NCBI GenBank assembly: GCA_029881995.1
Contig: JAOULO010000012.1
Span: 1 to 64,000, forward strand
DNA from: Gammaproteobacteria bacterium
GTDB taxonomy: Bacteria > Pseudomonadota > Gammaproteobacteria > UBA6429 > Thiohalophilaceae
Length of the DNA stretch: 64,000 nt
Direction of reading: 5' to 3'
In this document: positions 1 to 9,363 of the stretch, piece after piece
How positions within the stretch are numbered: the stretch's first letter is position 1
How the letters are laid out: each line of letters opens with the position of its first letter
Notes under the pieces: generated by a model
The model's database searches: none
Seen by the model: the letters and a program-made list of their open reading frames with translations, nothing else
Told to the model about the DNA's origin: nothing
Translations under genes and position numbers: made by a program

Positions 1-1239
1 TATTTCAACTATCAAAACGGCCAGCTGTATGCCGAAGACGTCCCCGTTGCCGAAATAGCGGCAGAACACGGTACGCCTTGCTATATCTACTCCCGTGCCA
101 CCCTGGAGCGACACTGGCATGCCTTTGATAATGCCTTAAAGGGTCATGACCACCTGGTCTGCTATGCCGTGAAGGCTAATTCCAACCTGGCCATTCTGAA
201 TCTGTTTGCCCGACTCGGCTCCGGTTTCGATATCGTCTCGGTGGGTGAGCTGGAACGGGTCATCGCTGCTGGTGGTGATCCGAACAAAGTGGTGTTTTCC
301 GGGGTCGGCAAGCGGGCCGATGAAATGCGCCGGGCGCTGGAAATGGGTATTTACTGTTTTAATGTCGAGTCGGCTGCCGAACTGGAGACCCTCAACCAGA
401 TCGCGGTTGAAATGGGTGTCCAGGCCCCGATTTCGCTGCGCGTCAATCCGGACGTGGATGCCAAAACCCATCCCTATATTTCCACTGGGCTGAAGGACAA
501 CAAGTTTGGCATCGCCATTGAAGAGGCACCAGCCATCTATGGCCGTGCCCAGGAACTGTCCAATATTGATATTCAGGGAGTGGATTGTCATATCGGTTCA
601 CAACTGACCGAGACTGCCCCCTTTCTGGATGCCCTGGATAGGGTGTTGGCCCTCATAGACCGACTGGCAGAACAGGACATTACTATTCATCACCTGGACC
701 TCGGTGGTGGGTTGGGGATTCAATACAACGATGAAACCCCACCCCTGCCCGATGAGTATGCCCAGGCTGTTAGTGAGCGCCTGGGTGATCGACAGCTACA
801 GATCCTGATCGAACCTGGTCGTGCCATTGCCGGTAATGCAGGCATCTTGATCACCAAAGTGGAATACCTGAAGCTGAGTGAGCACAAAAACTTCGCCATC
901 ATCGATGCGGCCATGAACGACCTGATCAGGCCCACCCTATACAGTGCCTGGCAGGCCATTATTCCGGTAATACCGCGTGAAGGTGAGCAACGAACTTATG
1001 ACCTGGTTGGTCCCATCTGTGAAACCGGTGACTTCCTGGGCAAGGACCGGGAGCTGGCTATCGAACAGGGTGACCTGCTGGCGGTTCGTTCATCCGGCGC
1101 CTATGGATTCACCATGAGCTCTAATTACAACACCCGTCCACGGGTGGCCGAAATCATGGTAGATGGCGACAGGGTCTTTACGGTTCGTGAACGGGAAAAA
1201 CTGGCTGATCTGTATGCCGGTGAACATACCCTGCCCTGA
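1..1239 (+). CDS. lysA: Diaminopimelate decarboxylase, N-terminus cut by window edge
   Basis: PLP-dependent enzyme that decarboxylates meso-diaminopimelate to L-lysine, the last step of lysine synthesis, in the cytoplasm. The frame is open from base 1, and the first residues (YFNYQNGQLYAED) match the usual start of the family, so only a few residues are missing. Visible marks are the PLP-binding lysine in YAVKANSN (residue 58 of the visible part), HIGSQ, the glycine-rich EPGRAIAGNAG segment, the CETGD motif with the catalytic Cys from the partner subunit, and SSGAYGFTMSSNYN near the C-terminus. dapF, the preceding step of the pathway, lies about 5.5 kb downstream, although the two are often neighbours in gammaproteobacteria. 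The family call is firm. Confidence 0.97.
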   Translation, partial: YFNYQNGQLYAEDVPVAEIAAEHGTPCYIYSRATLERHWHAFDNALKGHDHLVCYAVKANSNLAILNLFARLGSGFDIVSVGELERVIAAGGDPNKVVFSGVGKRADEMRRALEMGIYCFNVESAAELETLNQIAVEMGVQAPISLRVNPDVDAKTHPYISTGLKDNKFGIAIEEAPAIYGRAQELSNIDIQGVDCHIGSQLTETAPFLDALDRVLALIDRLAEQDITIHHLDLGGGLGIQYNDETPPLPDEYAQAVSERLGDRQLQILIEPGRAIAGNAGILITKVEYLKLSEHKNFAIIDAAMNDLIRPTLYSAWQAIIPVIPREGEQRTYDLVGPICETGDFLGKDRELAIEQGDLLAVRSSGAYGFTMSSNYNTRPRVAEIMVDGDRVFTVREREKLADLYAGEHTLP

Positions 1240-1331
1240 GAAAAACACCAAAGCCTGCCCTGTGCCTTGGACTCCCTTCGAGGAAGCGGGTATTATCCTC
1301 CGAACCTTACAAAAGCTGCGTATTGTTCAGG

Positions 1332-1868
1332 ATGACATCTCAAATAAAATATATTTTCCAGGGCATGGTTTTCATCGGCCTCTCGCTTAACCTGCAAAAT
1401 GCCTTTGCTACCGACTGGTTCTATTTTGAAGTCGGGGCATCACGAGGCAGCGTTACAGTCCTCGACACCGAATTCAATCCGGTGATGCCCCGCGCCAAAA
1501 TGGGGGTCGCCCTGTATGAGGGTATCCTCCTGGAAGTTCAGTATATGGGCGGTGGTGATGATAAAGTCGCCAACACAAAAATGGAGATCGAAGAGGTTTC
1601 CGCCGCCTACCTCAGATTGGATACCCCATTTCGAGGCAGTATGCGCCTGTATGTCTTATTGGGTAGCGCCGAGACAACATTAAACATCAAAGGTGCTGGC
1701 GGCACCACGGCCGGTTCGGGTACCTACAAAGATTTCTCCTGGGGTGTCGGGATTGAGGATCGGGTCTGGAGTAAGTACACCCTGCTCACCCTTGAGCACA
1801 CCTCGTACTATAATCACGATGATGTCTCCATTGAGGCCACCAGCCTTGGTTTCAAACTGGAGTTCTAG
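1332..1868 (+). CDS. Predicted outer-membrane beta-barrel-like protein
   Basis: Protein of about 178 residues with an N-terminal signal peptide ending near NAFA, followed by alternating hydrophobic/polar segments rich in aromatic residues and glycine. It ends in a hydrophobic strand with terminal Phe (LGFKLEF), the typical outer-membrane insertion signal. The pattern resembles small eight-stranded OmpA/OmpW-like barrels, but no specific family was recognised. ATG at 1332 was chosen over the in-frame TTG at 1323 because the signal peptide is complete from there. The lipoprotein gene at 1871 starts two bases after the stop, so the two are very likely one transcript. Confidence 0.6.
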   Translation: MTSQIKYIFQGMVFIGLSLNLQNAFATDWFYFEVGASRGSVTVLDTEFNPVMPRAKMGVALYEGILLEVQYMGGGDDKVANTKMEIEEVSAAYLRLDTPFRGSMRLYVLLGSAETTLNIKGAGGTTAGSGTYKDFSWGVGIEDRVWSKYTLLTLEHTSYYNHDDVSIEATSLGFKLEF

Positions 1869-1870
1869 TT

Positions 1871-3172
1871 ATGTGCCCCTTGTCCAGACGCATCAATTAT
1901 CTTCTTCTAAGCAGTTTGCTCGGACTGATACTGAGTGCATGCGGCCCAAGCGGTGACACCAAGGCACTCAAACAAAATATCCTGCAGAGTAAATACAATA
2001 TCACTTCACTGGCAGTTCGGCCGGTAAACACGCGGACCATTAGCCCAACGACTGGTGACCTTTATTTTGATCATAATGATAGTGAACAACTACAAGCCAT
2101 CGGAATCAATGACAGTGGTGCTGAATTCGTACTGGAAGATACTACCTGGGGAATGACCGATGTCACTGCAACTGCCGGCCAGACAAGCATTAGTCAGGAT
2201 GGTCTGCTCAAAACCGAAACCCTGGCGGCTGCCAATCAGACCAAGACCATCACCCTTGATCTCAGTTTTGGTACCCTGACATCCAGTACCACCGTAGTTA
2301 TATCATCCCATACACTGACTCCACCATTGGCGATCAAGTTGAATGGCACTGCTGCAGGTGCCAGTCACAACGTCACGGTCTGTGACACGGCCACCCTCAC
2401 AACCGAAGGAAATTTCAGTGATGGCTCTACCCGCGATGTCACCAGTAAAATAGCCTGGTCCAGTGCTATTACCGATAGCAACGGTAAAATAAGTACCAGC
2501 AACCCGAATCAGGCCATCTTTAGTGCTCATACCAATGCCACCTACACCATTACCCCAAATTACAAAGGTCAGGGAACAGGTACCGTTGATCTAGTAGTGG
2601 GCGATACTGGCTTTAGTAACCTGAAACTGGATGCAAGCTCAGTCTCTCTGGATATCGATCAAACTCATATTTTGACCGCTACAGCTGACATTAATGGCAG
2701 TAGTACCAATGTCAGCACACGGGCCAGGTGGGTCTCAGCGGATACAACTATTTTCAGTGTTAACAGTAGCGGCACTATAACCGGTGTTAAAAGAGGTGGA
2801 CCGATTAACTTAACTGTACAGTGCGGTTCGGCCACTGACACATCAAGTGTCACTGTAGAAGAAGATAATATTGATTACATCGAAATCCTGAACAGTGACT
2901 CTATTGCCATAACTAATCTTAATTTATCCGTTAGCAGTACAACAAACCTGAAAGCAAAACTGCACCGTACAGATGACACCTCCGAAGAGATCACAACAGA
3001 TGCCAACACTGAATGGTCTGTCCGCGACCTCACTGTCGGTGATGAACCTGTTACCGTGAATAACACCGATAATAAAGGCTTGGTCACTGCCGTAAGTTCT
3101 GGATCAACCGAGATCGTTGTAAAGTACAAGTCCAAAGCTGAAGCCGATATTTTTGTCACCGTCTCGCCCTGA
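1871..3172 (+). CDS. Lipoprotein with bacterial Ig-like (BIG2-type) repeats
   Basis: 433-residue exported protein. The N-terminus is a lipoprotein signal with lipobox LSAC (Cys about residue 24), predicting a lipid-anchored envelope protein. The rest is Ser/Thr/Asn-rich beta sequence with repeated modules of the bacterial Ig-like type. One clear module starts near residue 250 (ASSVSLDIDQTHILTATAD) and ends in the characteristic ...SSGTITGVKRGGPINLTVQC; a second precedes it and a degenerate third follows, with VTAVSSGSTEIVVKY near the C-terminus. Such modules usually mediate adhesion or act as spacers. It is transcriptionally coupled to the barrel-like gene upstream. Function is not known beyond surface or periplasmic location. 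Confidence 0.7.
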   Translation: MCPLSRRINYLLLSSLLGLILSACGPSGDTKALKQNILQSKYNITSLAVRPVNTRTISPTTGDLYFDHNDSEQLQAIGINDSGAEFVLEDTTWGMTDVTATAGQTSISQDGLLKTETLAAANQTKTITLDLSFGTLTSSTTVVISSHTLTPPLAIKLNGTAAGASHNVTVCDTATLTTEGNFSDGSTRDVTSKIAWSSAITDSNGKISTSNPNQAIFSAHTNATYTITPNYKGQGTGTVDLVVGDTGFSNLKLDASSVSLDIDQTHILTATADINGSSTNVSTRARWVSADTTIFSVNSSGTITGVKRGGPINLTVQCGSATDTSSVTVEEDNIDYIEILNSDSIAITNLNLSVSSTTNLKAKLHRTDDTSEEITTDANTEWSVRDLTVGDEPVTVNNTDNKGLVTAVSSGSTEIVVKYKSKAEADIFVTVSP

Positions 3173-3326
3173 ACGGGCTTTAACTTCCTTCCTCAATCAG
3201 CTTTTGCAATAAAAACCCAGCAAAATACTTGATGATTACCAAGCCTCCAAAAAGTGTAAAAATTTGTAAATAAGTGCCGATATATAAATAACTGTTAATT
3301 TCCTGGTCAATACTAAGGAGAAAACT

Positions 3327-4406
3327 ATGATGATTCGACACATTTTCCGCGTAACTATTGGGATTCTGTTGGCAGGGCTAGTCTTTACTTTCGCTGCCTG
3401 TAGTAGTGATGATGCAGCCAAACCTTCTGCTGGGACAAATCAAAGCTACAGCGGCCCAGGTTCCAAATGGGACGTTGCGCTAAAAGCAGATGGCACTTTT
3501 TCAATAGATAAATATGCTAATGCAGCAGCGACCACTGCTGACTTTTCAGTCACGGGCACCTACACAACACTAACCAGCGGATTCAAAAAATTGACCGTTG
3601 GTACCGTTACTGGAACGGGTGGCCCATCAAAAGGTGATATCGCCTATGCGCTCGAAGTTCCCGGATTCATGTTGGCACTAAAACCCGCAGGAGGTGGGAC
3701 ACAGCTTATACCAATGGTGGCCTCTGGTACCTGCCCTAGTAGTGATATGAACCTGAACTGGGTCAAAGTAAACGTAGGCGATGGTGTTTCTAACTTTACG
3801 ACAGCAGATCTTGGTGGAACCTTTAGCTATACAGCAGCAACAGGGGCAGCAGTATTACCTGCAAAATACAATATCAGTGGTGGTGATGCCGGTACCAATG
3901 TATCAGTCGGTAATGGAACCTGTAATCTGGGTATCATGAGCATTGATCCTGTGGAAATGTATCTCACCAGCGCTGGTGGTGCCGTAGTCAATACTGACAA
4001 AACCAATTCAGCAAACTCTGAATTTATTTTTGGATTTGGACAAAAGGCCATCACTGATGTCGCCAGCCTCAATGGCAACTATGTCGGTATTCGTTTCAAA
4101 CAAAATGGTAATTCTTTAGAACCTGTTGATGTCAGCTGTACTAATGGTGTCTGCTCTGGTAAGGGTTATACCAATATCGAAACCGGAGAAACAATGACAG
4201 GTGGAGTGACTCTGACATTAGGTACACCTGACAGTCCTTCTACCGGCTTTATACTTGGGACAGTGACTGAAAATTCTCAAACTGGAAACTTCATTTGTAT
4301 GTTTGATAAAAATGCTGCTGGCTCCGGTAAAATTATTGGCAATTGTGCTGGTACCGAGGCAGGAGATAATACGAAATGGTCAAACGTATTGTTTGTTTCA
4401 AAATAA
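3327..4406 (+). CDS. Hypothetical lipoprotein
   Basis: 359-residue predicted lipoprotein of unrecognised family. It has a lipoprotein signal with lipobox FAAC near residue 25, followed by Ser/Asp/Ala-rich sequence, and then a low-complexity-leaning beta-rich body with many Gly, Thr and Asn and several Cys (for example SCTNGVCSGKGY). A good ribosome site AAGGAG lies 8 bases before the ATG at 3327. It has its own intrinsic terminator at 4433 and a 154-base gap upstream, so it is probably monocistronic. It is the second lipoprotein in a row and may belong to the same surface-exposed set. Confidence 0.6.
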   Translation: MMIRHIFRVTIGILLAGLVFTFAACSSDDAAKPSAGTNQSYSGPGSKWDVALKADGTFSIDKYANAAATTADFSVTGTYTTLTSGFKKLTVGTVTGTGGPSKGDIAYALEVPGFMLALKPAGGGTQLIPMVASGTCPSSDMNLNWVKVNVGDGVSNFTTADLGGTFSYTAATGAAVLPAKYNISGGDAGTNVSVGNGTCNLGIMSIDPVEMYLTSAGGAVVNTDKTNSANSEFIFGFGQKAITDVASLNGNYVGIRFKQNGNSLEPVDVSCTNGVCSGKGYTNIETGETMTGGVTLTLGTPDSPSTGFILGTVTENSQTGNFICMFDKNAAGSGKIIGNCAGTEAGDNTKWSNVLFVSK

Positions 4407-4432
4407 CAAACTGAGCCAATTAATCATAATAA

Positions 4433-4461
4433 AGCCAAACCTTAATAGGTTTGGCTTTTTT
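4433..4461 (+). terminator. Intrinsic terminator after the lipoprotein gene
   Basis: Perfect 10-bp stem AGCCAAACCT / AGGTTTGGCT with a 4-base loop followed by a run of T. It lies 27 bases after the stop of the lipoprotein gene at 3327-4406, and its end touches the 3' end of the converging minus-strand gene. Confidence 0.85.
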
Positions 4462-5071
4462 AGTACCCCAAATTCAGCAAAGAGCGAATATGAAACCTGT
4501 TCTCCTTGTGCCTAAAAATCAGATATAGACCAGTAATGCCAATAACAATTTGTAAAAACACAAGCAACTGATCAAATTTTACGTTGCCAGCTATATTGAA
4601 AGCACTTTCATTAAATATGCTGGACAATAACCAGGTATGAACCACCCAGTTGGGGCCTTCGTGACAACACGACGCCAGGATCATATGTAATGATGAGAGT
4701 AGTAACAGAACCACTCCTGTTACCGGTATTGAGTTGAGTTGGGTATCCAGCCCTTCCTCACTGAGGATATCCACCAAAAGAAATGCAACCATGCCATGTA
4801 TCAGCAAGCTTGCACTGAAATAATGTAGCGCCCAGATTGGTTTTCCAGCTAATAGATGTTGTGACTCGATCACCAACAGTGGTTGTTTGATAATGAGTAT
4901 TCTGATCACTGACGCAATATCACCACCAGCCTGATTGAAATACAGGCCAGGACTCTGCAACCAGGGTAAAATGAAGGACACGTGGAGATAACCACTTAAC
5001 ATGGTGAAGGCCACGACCTCAGCCATCAGCAACATAAAAAACACAAATACTGTTTTTGTCAGAACATGCAT
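4460..5071 (-). CDS. Integral membrane protein of unknown family
   Basis: 203-residue protein with about four hydrophobic segments: residues ~7-30, ~85-105, ~117-137 and ~165-185. The long region between the first and second segments (~31-84) is likely extracytoplasmic. A conserved-looking CCHEGPNW motif follows the third segment (ASCCHEGPNWVVHTWLL); adjacent Cys-Cys-His could bind a metal or haem or form a disulfide, but this is inference. No known family was recognised. It has its own promoter region toward the 48-residue exported peptide gene, which is divergent. It stops inside the terminator of the plus-strand lipoprotein gene. Confidence 0.55.
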   Translation of the reverse strand: MHVLTKTVFVFFMLLMAEVVAFTMLSGYLHVSFILPWLQSPGLYFNQAGGDIASVIRILIIKQPLLVIESQHLLAGKPIWALHYFSASLLIHGMVAFLLVDILSEEGLDTQLNSIPVTGVVLLLLSSLHMILASCCHEGPNWVVHTWLLSSIFNESAFNIAGNVKFDQLLVFLQIVIGITGLYLIFRHKENRFHIRSLLNLGY

Positions 5072-5302
5072 TTAACCCACCCCAGTAAGGTTTTATCTTC
5101 CAAAGCAGACTAGCGATTTATAATGGGAAAAATAGTGCATACGTCCCCTTTATTTACCTACAGAAACTGAAATATTCCCATATTGTGAACTGATCGAAAA
5201 AAACTGGATTTATTACTAAAGCAATTTTGCAAAATGCCGTAATGAGCATTATGTAAATATATGTCATATATACTAAAACCTTAATATTTTTGGAGATTTG
5301 TG

Positions 5303-5449
5303 ATGTTCAGAAAACACCCGCTACGTGACTTCATGATTTTTCTACTTGTCGGCATTACCTTCACCTTTGCCTTTAATGTTCAGGCCGTTGAGGTTGCAGA
5401 GCAAACGATAAACGCCCAGTCTTTTTTAGCCTGGCAACATTATTATTAA
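5303..5449 (+). CDS. Small exported peptide, 48 residues
   Basis: Short open reading frame (48 codons plus TAA) with ribosome site GGAGA 6 bases before the ATG. The first ~28 residues form a good Sec signal peptide: basic start MFRKHPLRD, hydrophobic core IFLLVGITFTFAF, and an AXA-like cleavage site after NVQA. That leaves a mature peptide of about 20 residues ending in WQHYY. An intrinsic terminator about 80 bases downstream makes a complete monocistronic unit. No family was recognised. The combination of ribosome site, signal peptide and own terminator supports a real gene, but at this size coding is not proven. Confidence 0.5.
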   Translation: MFRKHPLRDFMIFLLVGITFTFAFNVQAVEVAEQTINAQSFLAWQHYY

Positions 5450-5530
5450 TCTAACCGCATCCTGTCTGACCTGATTTAGCGGGTAAGGTAAATCAATTAC
5501 TGATAACAATCAGGCCAGTTGTTCGACCTG

Positions 5531-5560
5531 AAAAGGAGCCCCGTGTTTGGCTCCTTTTTT
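5531..5560 (+). terminator. Intrinsic terminator after the small peptide gene
   Basis: Stem AAAAGGAGCC / GGCTCCTTTT with an 8-base loop and a run of six T. It closes the unit that contains the 48-codon gene. The 81 bases between stop and hairpin contain no other gene that I can see. Confidence 0.85.
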
Positions 5561-5628
5561 ATTACCAGCAAATTTTTCCTCTCCACCGATAAATCGCCCT
5601 GTGAACAACTCAGGGTTACAATTCCAAT

Positions 5629-6291
5629 ATGCAACGTGTGCCAGAACCCGAATTAATGGATCAGCCAGAACAGGCCCATGCCTATGCCACGGCAGATTTT
5701 GAAACCGCCCACCAGGGTTTTATTGACCATTTTAAACAAGCCTTTCCAGAAGCATATATCAGTGGAGAAGTACTGGATCTGGGTTGTGGCCCTTGTGACA
5801 TCAGCCGCCGCTTTGCCCTGGCCTTCCCTGACACCATCCTGCATGCCGTTGATGGGGCACCGGCTATGTTGGCCGAGGCCAGTCGCCTAAACAGCAAACA
5901 CGGGCTGGCTGAGCGTATTGTGCTCATCGAATCCCTGCTATCCGACCTACAACTACCCCAGGCCCATTACCACACTCTCATCAGTAACAGCCTGTTGCAT
6001 CACTTACACAAACCCCACCAGCTATGGCAAAACCTTCGCCAGCATGCCCAGCCTGAGGCAAAAGTTTTCATCGTGGATCTCATGCGACCGGCTGACACCA
6101 ATCAGGCCCATGCCCTGGTTGAGCAATATGCCGTTAATGAGCCAGAGGTTCTGCGTGAGGATTTTTATCATTCACTTTGTGCCGCCTTTACTCCGGATGA
6201 GGTACAACAACAACTGGATGAACAGGGGCTATCTAAGTTACATGTTCAGGTTATCAGTGATCGACATATGATTATCTTCGGTAGCCTGTAA
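5629..6291 (+). CDS. Class I SAM-dependent methyltransferase
   Basis: 220-residue protein with the Rossmann-type methyltransferase fold. Motif I is VLDLGCGPCDISRRFA (residues ~45-60), followed by the acidic end of strand 2 (HAVDGAPAML) and a later SNSLLHHLHKP segment typical of type 11/12 methyltransferases. The substrate is not predictable from sequence. No clear ribosome site precedes the ATG. The next gene, a CoA-binding protein, starts 39 bases after the stop, so co-transcription is possible. Confidence 0.75.
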   Translation: MQRVPEPELMDQPEQAHAYATADFETAHQGFIDHFKQAFPEAYISGEVLDLGCGPCDISRRFALAFPDTILHAVDGAPAMLAEASRLNSKHGLAERIVLIESLLSDLQLPQAHYHTLISNSLLHHLHKPHQLWQNLRQHAQPEAKVFIVDLMRPADTNQAHALVEQYAVNEPEVLREDFYHSLCAAFTPDEVQQQLDEQGLSKLHVQVISDRHMIIFGSL

Positions 6292-6330
6292 CACTTTATC
6301 TCCCCTGCTTCATAGTGTTACATTGCTCAC

Positions 6331-6753
6331 ATGACGACATTTCAGAACCCATCCGATCACGACATACAACAACTTCTGCAGAACATTAAGAATATCGCCG
6401 TCGTTGGCCTGTCCCCCAAGCCTGACAGACCAAGTCACGAGGTCGCTGCCTTAATGCAGGGCTTTGGTTACTGCATCATTCCGGTACGGCCGGCCACTGA
6501 TGAGATTCTGGGTGAGAAGGTCTATTCGGATCTTGCCAGCGTGGACAAACCCATCGACCTGGTAAATGTCTTTCTCAATCCATCCAGGGTCGATGCGTTA
6601 GTCGATAGCTGTATTGAACTCAAACTACCGACCATCTGGTTACAGGAAGGTGTAGTTAATGAAAGTGCCGCACTTCGCGCTCAACAGGCCGGCATCCAGG
6701 TCATTATGGATCGCTGTATTTACAAGGACTATATCCGCCTGATGGGGAGTTAA
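6331..6753 (+). CDS. CoA-binding domain protein (YccU-like)
   Basis: 140-residue cytoplasmic protein made of a single CoA-binding Rossmann domain (CoA_binding_2 family, E. coli YccU type). Visible marks are IAVVGLSPKPDRPSHEVAAL at the N-terminus (nucleotide loop GLSPKPDRPS), CIIPVRPATDEILGEKVYSDL in the middle, and WLQEGVVNESAALRAQQAG followed by VIMDRCIYKDY at the C-terminus. Length is normal. The biological role of this family is not established. It is followed closely by dapF. Confidence 0.85.
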   Translation: MTTFQNPSDHDIQQLLQNIKNIAVVGLSPKPDRPSHEVAALMQGFGYCIIPVRPATDEILGEKVYSDLASVDKPIDLVNVFLNPSRVDALVDSCIELKLPTIWLQEGVVNESAALRAQQAGIQVIMDRCIYKDYIRLMGS

Positions 6754-6795
6754 TTGTCGGCTTGCATTCACCCTGTAAAACGTTACGCTAGCCCT

Positions 6796-7626
6796 ATGGA
6801 ACTGACATTTACCAAAATGCACGGCCTGGGCAATGACTTCGTGGTCATTGATGCCATTAACCAATCCGTGAGCCTCAGCACAGATCAGATCAAATTCCTG
6901 GCTGACCGCCGATTTGGTATCGGCTGTGATCAAGTTCTGCTGGTCGAGTCCGCTAATCAGAATGAAGCCGATTTTCGCTATCGCATTTTTAATGCCGATG
7001 GCGGTGAAGTGGAACAGTGTGGCAATGGCGTACGGTGTTTTGCTGTCTTTGTCCGACAACAGGGGCTATCCAGTAAAGACCTGATTCGAGTTATCACCAA
7101 AAGCGGCATTGTCGAACCCGAGGTTCAGGCCAATGGGGAAGTCAGGGTCAACATGGGGGTACCTGTTTTAGAGCCAAGCAAGGTTCCATTTGAAGCTACA
7201 AGCCAGGACAGCTTATATACTCTGGATGTGGCAGGAGCACATCTGAACCTTGGAGTGGTCTCCATGGGCAACCCGCACGCAGTCCTGCAGGTTGAAAATG
7301 TCGATACGGCACAGGTGAGTACCCTTGGCCCCCAAATAGAGTCTCACCCCCGTTTTCCACAGCGGGTGAATGCCGGCTTTATGCAGGTGGTCCGTCCAGA
7401 GCATATACGCTTACGGGTTTTTGAGCGGGGATCGGGGGAAACCCTGGCCTGCGGCACCGGCGCTTGCGCTGCTGTTGTGGCAGGTCGGGTACAGGGTTTA
7501 CTGGCAGAAACTGTCACTGTCAGCCTGCCAGGTGGGGATTTAGAGATACAGTGGCAGGGTGAAGGTCAAAATGTCTGGATGACCGGTCCCGCAACAACCG
7601 TTTTTGAGGGTAGAATAGAATTATGA
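6796..7626 (+). CDS. dapF: Diaminopimelate epimerase
   Basis: Epimerises LL- to meso-diaminopimelate, supplying both lysine (through LysA, also in this window) and peptidoglycan. 276 residues from the ATG at 6796; an in-frame TTG at 6754 would add 14 residues outside the family start and is not preferred. Both active-site Cys are present: [12 protein letters not shown] and LACGTGACA. The N-terminal [14 protein letters not shown] is the classic family start. The stop overlaps the start of the DUF484 gene by 4 bases (ATGA type), and that gene in turn overlaps xerC: a coupled dapF-DUF484-xerC operon, a common gammaproteobacterial arrangement. Confidence 0.96.
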   Translation: MELTFTKMHGLGNDFVVIDAINQSVSLSTDQIKFLADRRFGIGCDQVLLVESANQNEADFRYRIFNADGGEVEQCGNGVRCFAVFVRQQGLSSKDLIRVITKSGIVEPEVQANGEVRVNMGVPVLEPSKVPFEATSQDSLYTLDVAGAHLNLGVVSMGNPHAVLQVENVDTAQVSTLGPQIESHPRFPQRVNAGFMQVVRPEHIRLRVFERGSGETLACGTGACAAVVAGRVQGLLAETVTVSLPGGDLEIQWQGEGQNVWMTGPATTVFEGRIEL

Positions 7627-8339
7627 GCACACAGGCCAAAACCACCCGGATTGATGCGTCGCTGGAAAGCGATGTGGAGTCCTTCCTGCAAAAGCATCCT
7701 GACTTCTTCGAGCGTCATCCGGAGTTACTCAGACAGTTAAAACTTCCCCACGAAAGTGGCCAGGCTGTATCCCTCATCGAAAAACAGGTTGCCGTACTCA
7801 GAGAACAAAACACAACACTTAAAACCCGACTTGAACGACTGATCGAAAATGCCAAAAAGAACGAAAAACTGAGTCAGCAGATTTATGCACTAAACCTGAG
7901 CCTGCTGGATGCTGATTCGCTTGATAGTGTGATTGAGATTATTGAAAAGCGCCTCAGTCGTGAATTCAATGCCGATGCCGTGGTCATTCGCCTGTTCAAT
8001 ACTGGTCACCCGGCCATGGCCGCCCACCCCGAGATCCTGGACTGGGATGAACCCGCCCTTGGGGCCTTTGAAAAAATCATAGCCGGTCGTAAACCCATCT
8101 GTGGCAGCCTGAAACCGGGCCAACTGGAATCCCTGTTTAATGATGATGCCGGCCACATCGGTTCAGCCGCCCTGATCCCATTGGTGGAAAGCGATCACAG
8201 CACCACCTGCTATGGCATGCTGGCCATCGGCAGCCATGATCATCTGCGTTTTCGCTCTGACATGGGTACCCTGTTCCTGAAACACATGGGCGATATTCTG
8301 GCCCGCGTGCTGCGTCGGCACCTGACGCAAGACCAATGA
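7623..8339 (+). CDS. DUF484 family protein (GAF-like)
   Basis: 238-residue cytoplasmic protein of the DUF484 family that almost always sits between dapF and xerC. The N-terminal part (residues ~10-60) has the typical [19 protein letters not shown] signature. A coiled coil (~55-90) then leads into a GAF-like domain (~95-235) ending in [15 protein letters not shown]. The role is unknown. It overlaps both neighbours by 4 bases, so translation is probably coupled. Confidence 0.88.
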   Translation: MSTQAKTTRIDASLESDVESFLQKHPDFFERHPELLRQLKLPHESGQAVSLIEKQVAVLREQNTTLKTRLERLIENAKKNEKLSQQIYALNLSLLDADSLDSVIEIIEKRLSREFNADAVVIRLFNTGHPAMAAHPEILDWDEPALGAFEKIIAGRKPICGSLKPGQLESLFNDDAGHIGSAALIPLVESDHSTTCYGMLAIGSHDHLRFRSDMGTLFLKHMGDILARVLRRHLTQDQ

Positions 8340-9250
8340 GTGAAGACTGCCTGACGACCCCTATCCAGGGCTTTCTCGACAGGCTACGCTACGAAAAACA
8401 ACTCTCGCCCCATACCCTTGATGCCTACCAGCGGGACCTTACCTGTTTCCAGGGCTTTTTGTCTGATCAGTCCATTAGTCACCTGAAGCAAATCGATGAA
8501 CACCATGTTCGGAGCTTTCTCGCCTGGCGACACCGAAAGGGAATCCAGAGCAAAAGTCTGCAGCGCCAATTGGCAGCTATACGCAGTTTTTTTAACTTTT
8601 TACTCATTGAAGGTGAACTGGGATTTAACCCGGCCAAAGAGGTACAAGCTCCAAAGGTCAGCCGCAAACTACCCTCGACCCTGGACGTGGATCAAACCGG
8701 CCAGTTACTGGAAATCAAATCCGATACCCCCCTGGCAATCCGTGACAGGGCCATTCTGGAGTTGTTTTATTCCTCCGGTCTACGCCTGTCAGAGCTGGTT
8801 AATCTCGACCTGCCGGATATCGACCTGCAAGAGGCCGTGGTACAGGTCACCGGCAAGGGCAATAAGGCACGTCGATTGCCGGTTGGCAGAAAGGCGATAA
8901 ATGCCATCAATGCCTGGTTAAAGCATCGCAAGCAGTATATTGCCGAAGACCAACTGGCCCTTTTTACCAGTCAGCGTGGCCAACGCCTTTCCCCCCGCTC
9001 CATCCAGAAACGCATGCGTGACTGGGCCATCAAGCAGGGCATAGATATCCACGTCCACCCCCACATGCTGCGCCATTCCTTTGCCAGTCACATGCTGGAA
9101 TCCAGTGGCGATCTTCGTGCCGTACAGGAACTACTCGGCCATGCCGATATCAGCACCACTCAAATTTATACCCATCTTGATTTTCAGCACCTGACCAGGG
9201 TATATGACTCAGCTCATCCCCGAGCACGAAAAAAACTAAGCAAAAGTTAA
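8336..9250 (+). CDS. xerC: Tyrosine recombinase XerC
   Basis: Site-specific recombinase that, with XerD, resolves chromosome dimers at dif. 304 residues. It has an N-terminal SAM-like core-binding domain (~10-90) and a catalytic domain with all expected residues: Arg in SSGLRLSELVNL, Lys in GKGNKARRLP, HMLRHSFASHML (His-x-x-Arg), LGHADISTTQIYTHLD with the second His, and the nucleophile Tyr. Position at the end of dapF-DUF484-xerC, with a 4-base overlap, favours XerC over XerD or an integron integrase. Confidence 0.95.
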   Translation: MSEDCLTTPIQGFLDRLRYEKQLSPHTLDAYQRDLTCFQGFLSDQSISHLKQIDEHHVRSFLAWRHRKGIQSKSLQRQLAAIRSFFNFLLIEGELGFNPAKEVQAPKVSRKLPSTLDVDQTGQLLEIKSDTPLAIRDRAILELFYSSGLRLSELVNLDLPDIDLQEAVVQVTGKGNKARRLPVGRKAINAINAWLKHRKQYIAEDQLALFTSQRGQRLSPRSIQKRMRDWAIKQGIDIHVHPHMLRHSFASHMLESSGDLRAVQELLGHADISTTQIYTHLDFQHLTRVYDSAHPRARKKLSKS

Positions 9251-9363
9251 TTAACTTAATTTTCTCCATAAAACGGCCTCAACCTGAGTCAGATTTGCGC
9301 CGCAAACAAAAACAGACCTCGTCACTTTTTTGGATGTAATAACTACATTAATAGTACGCACTA

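Noticed and set aside
6754-6795. Extended dapF start at TTG 6754
   Set aside because: Extra residues lie outside the family start; the ATG at 6796 gives the conserved N-terminus.
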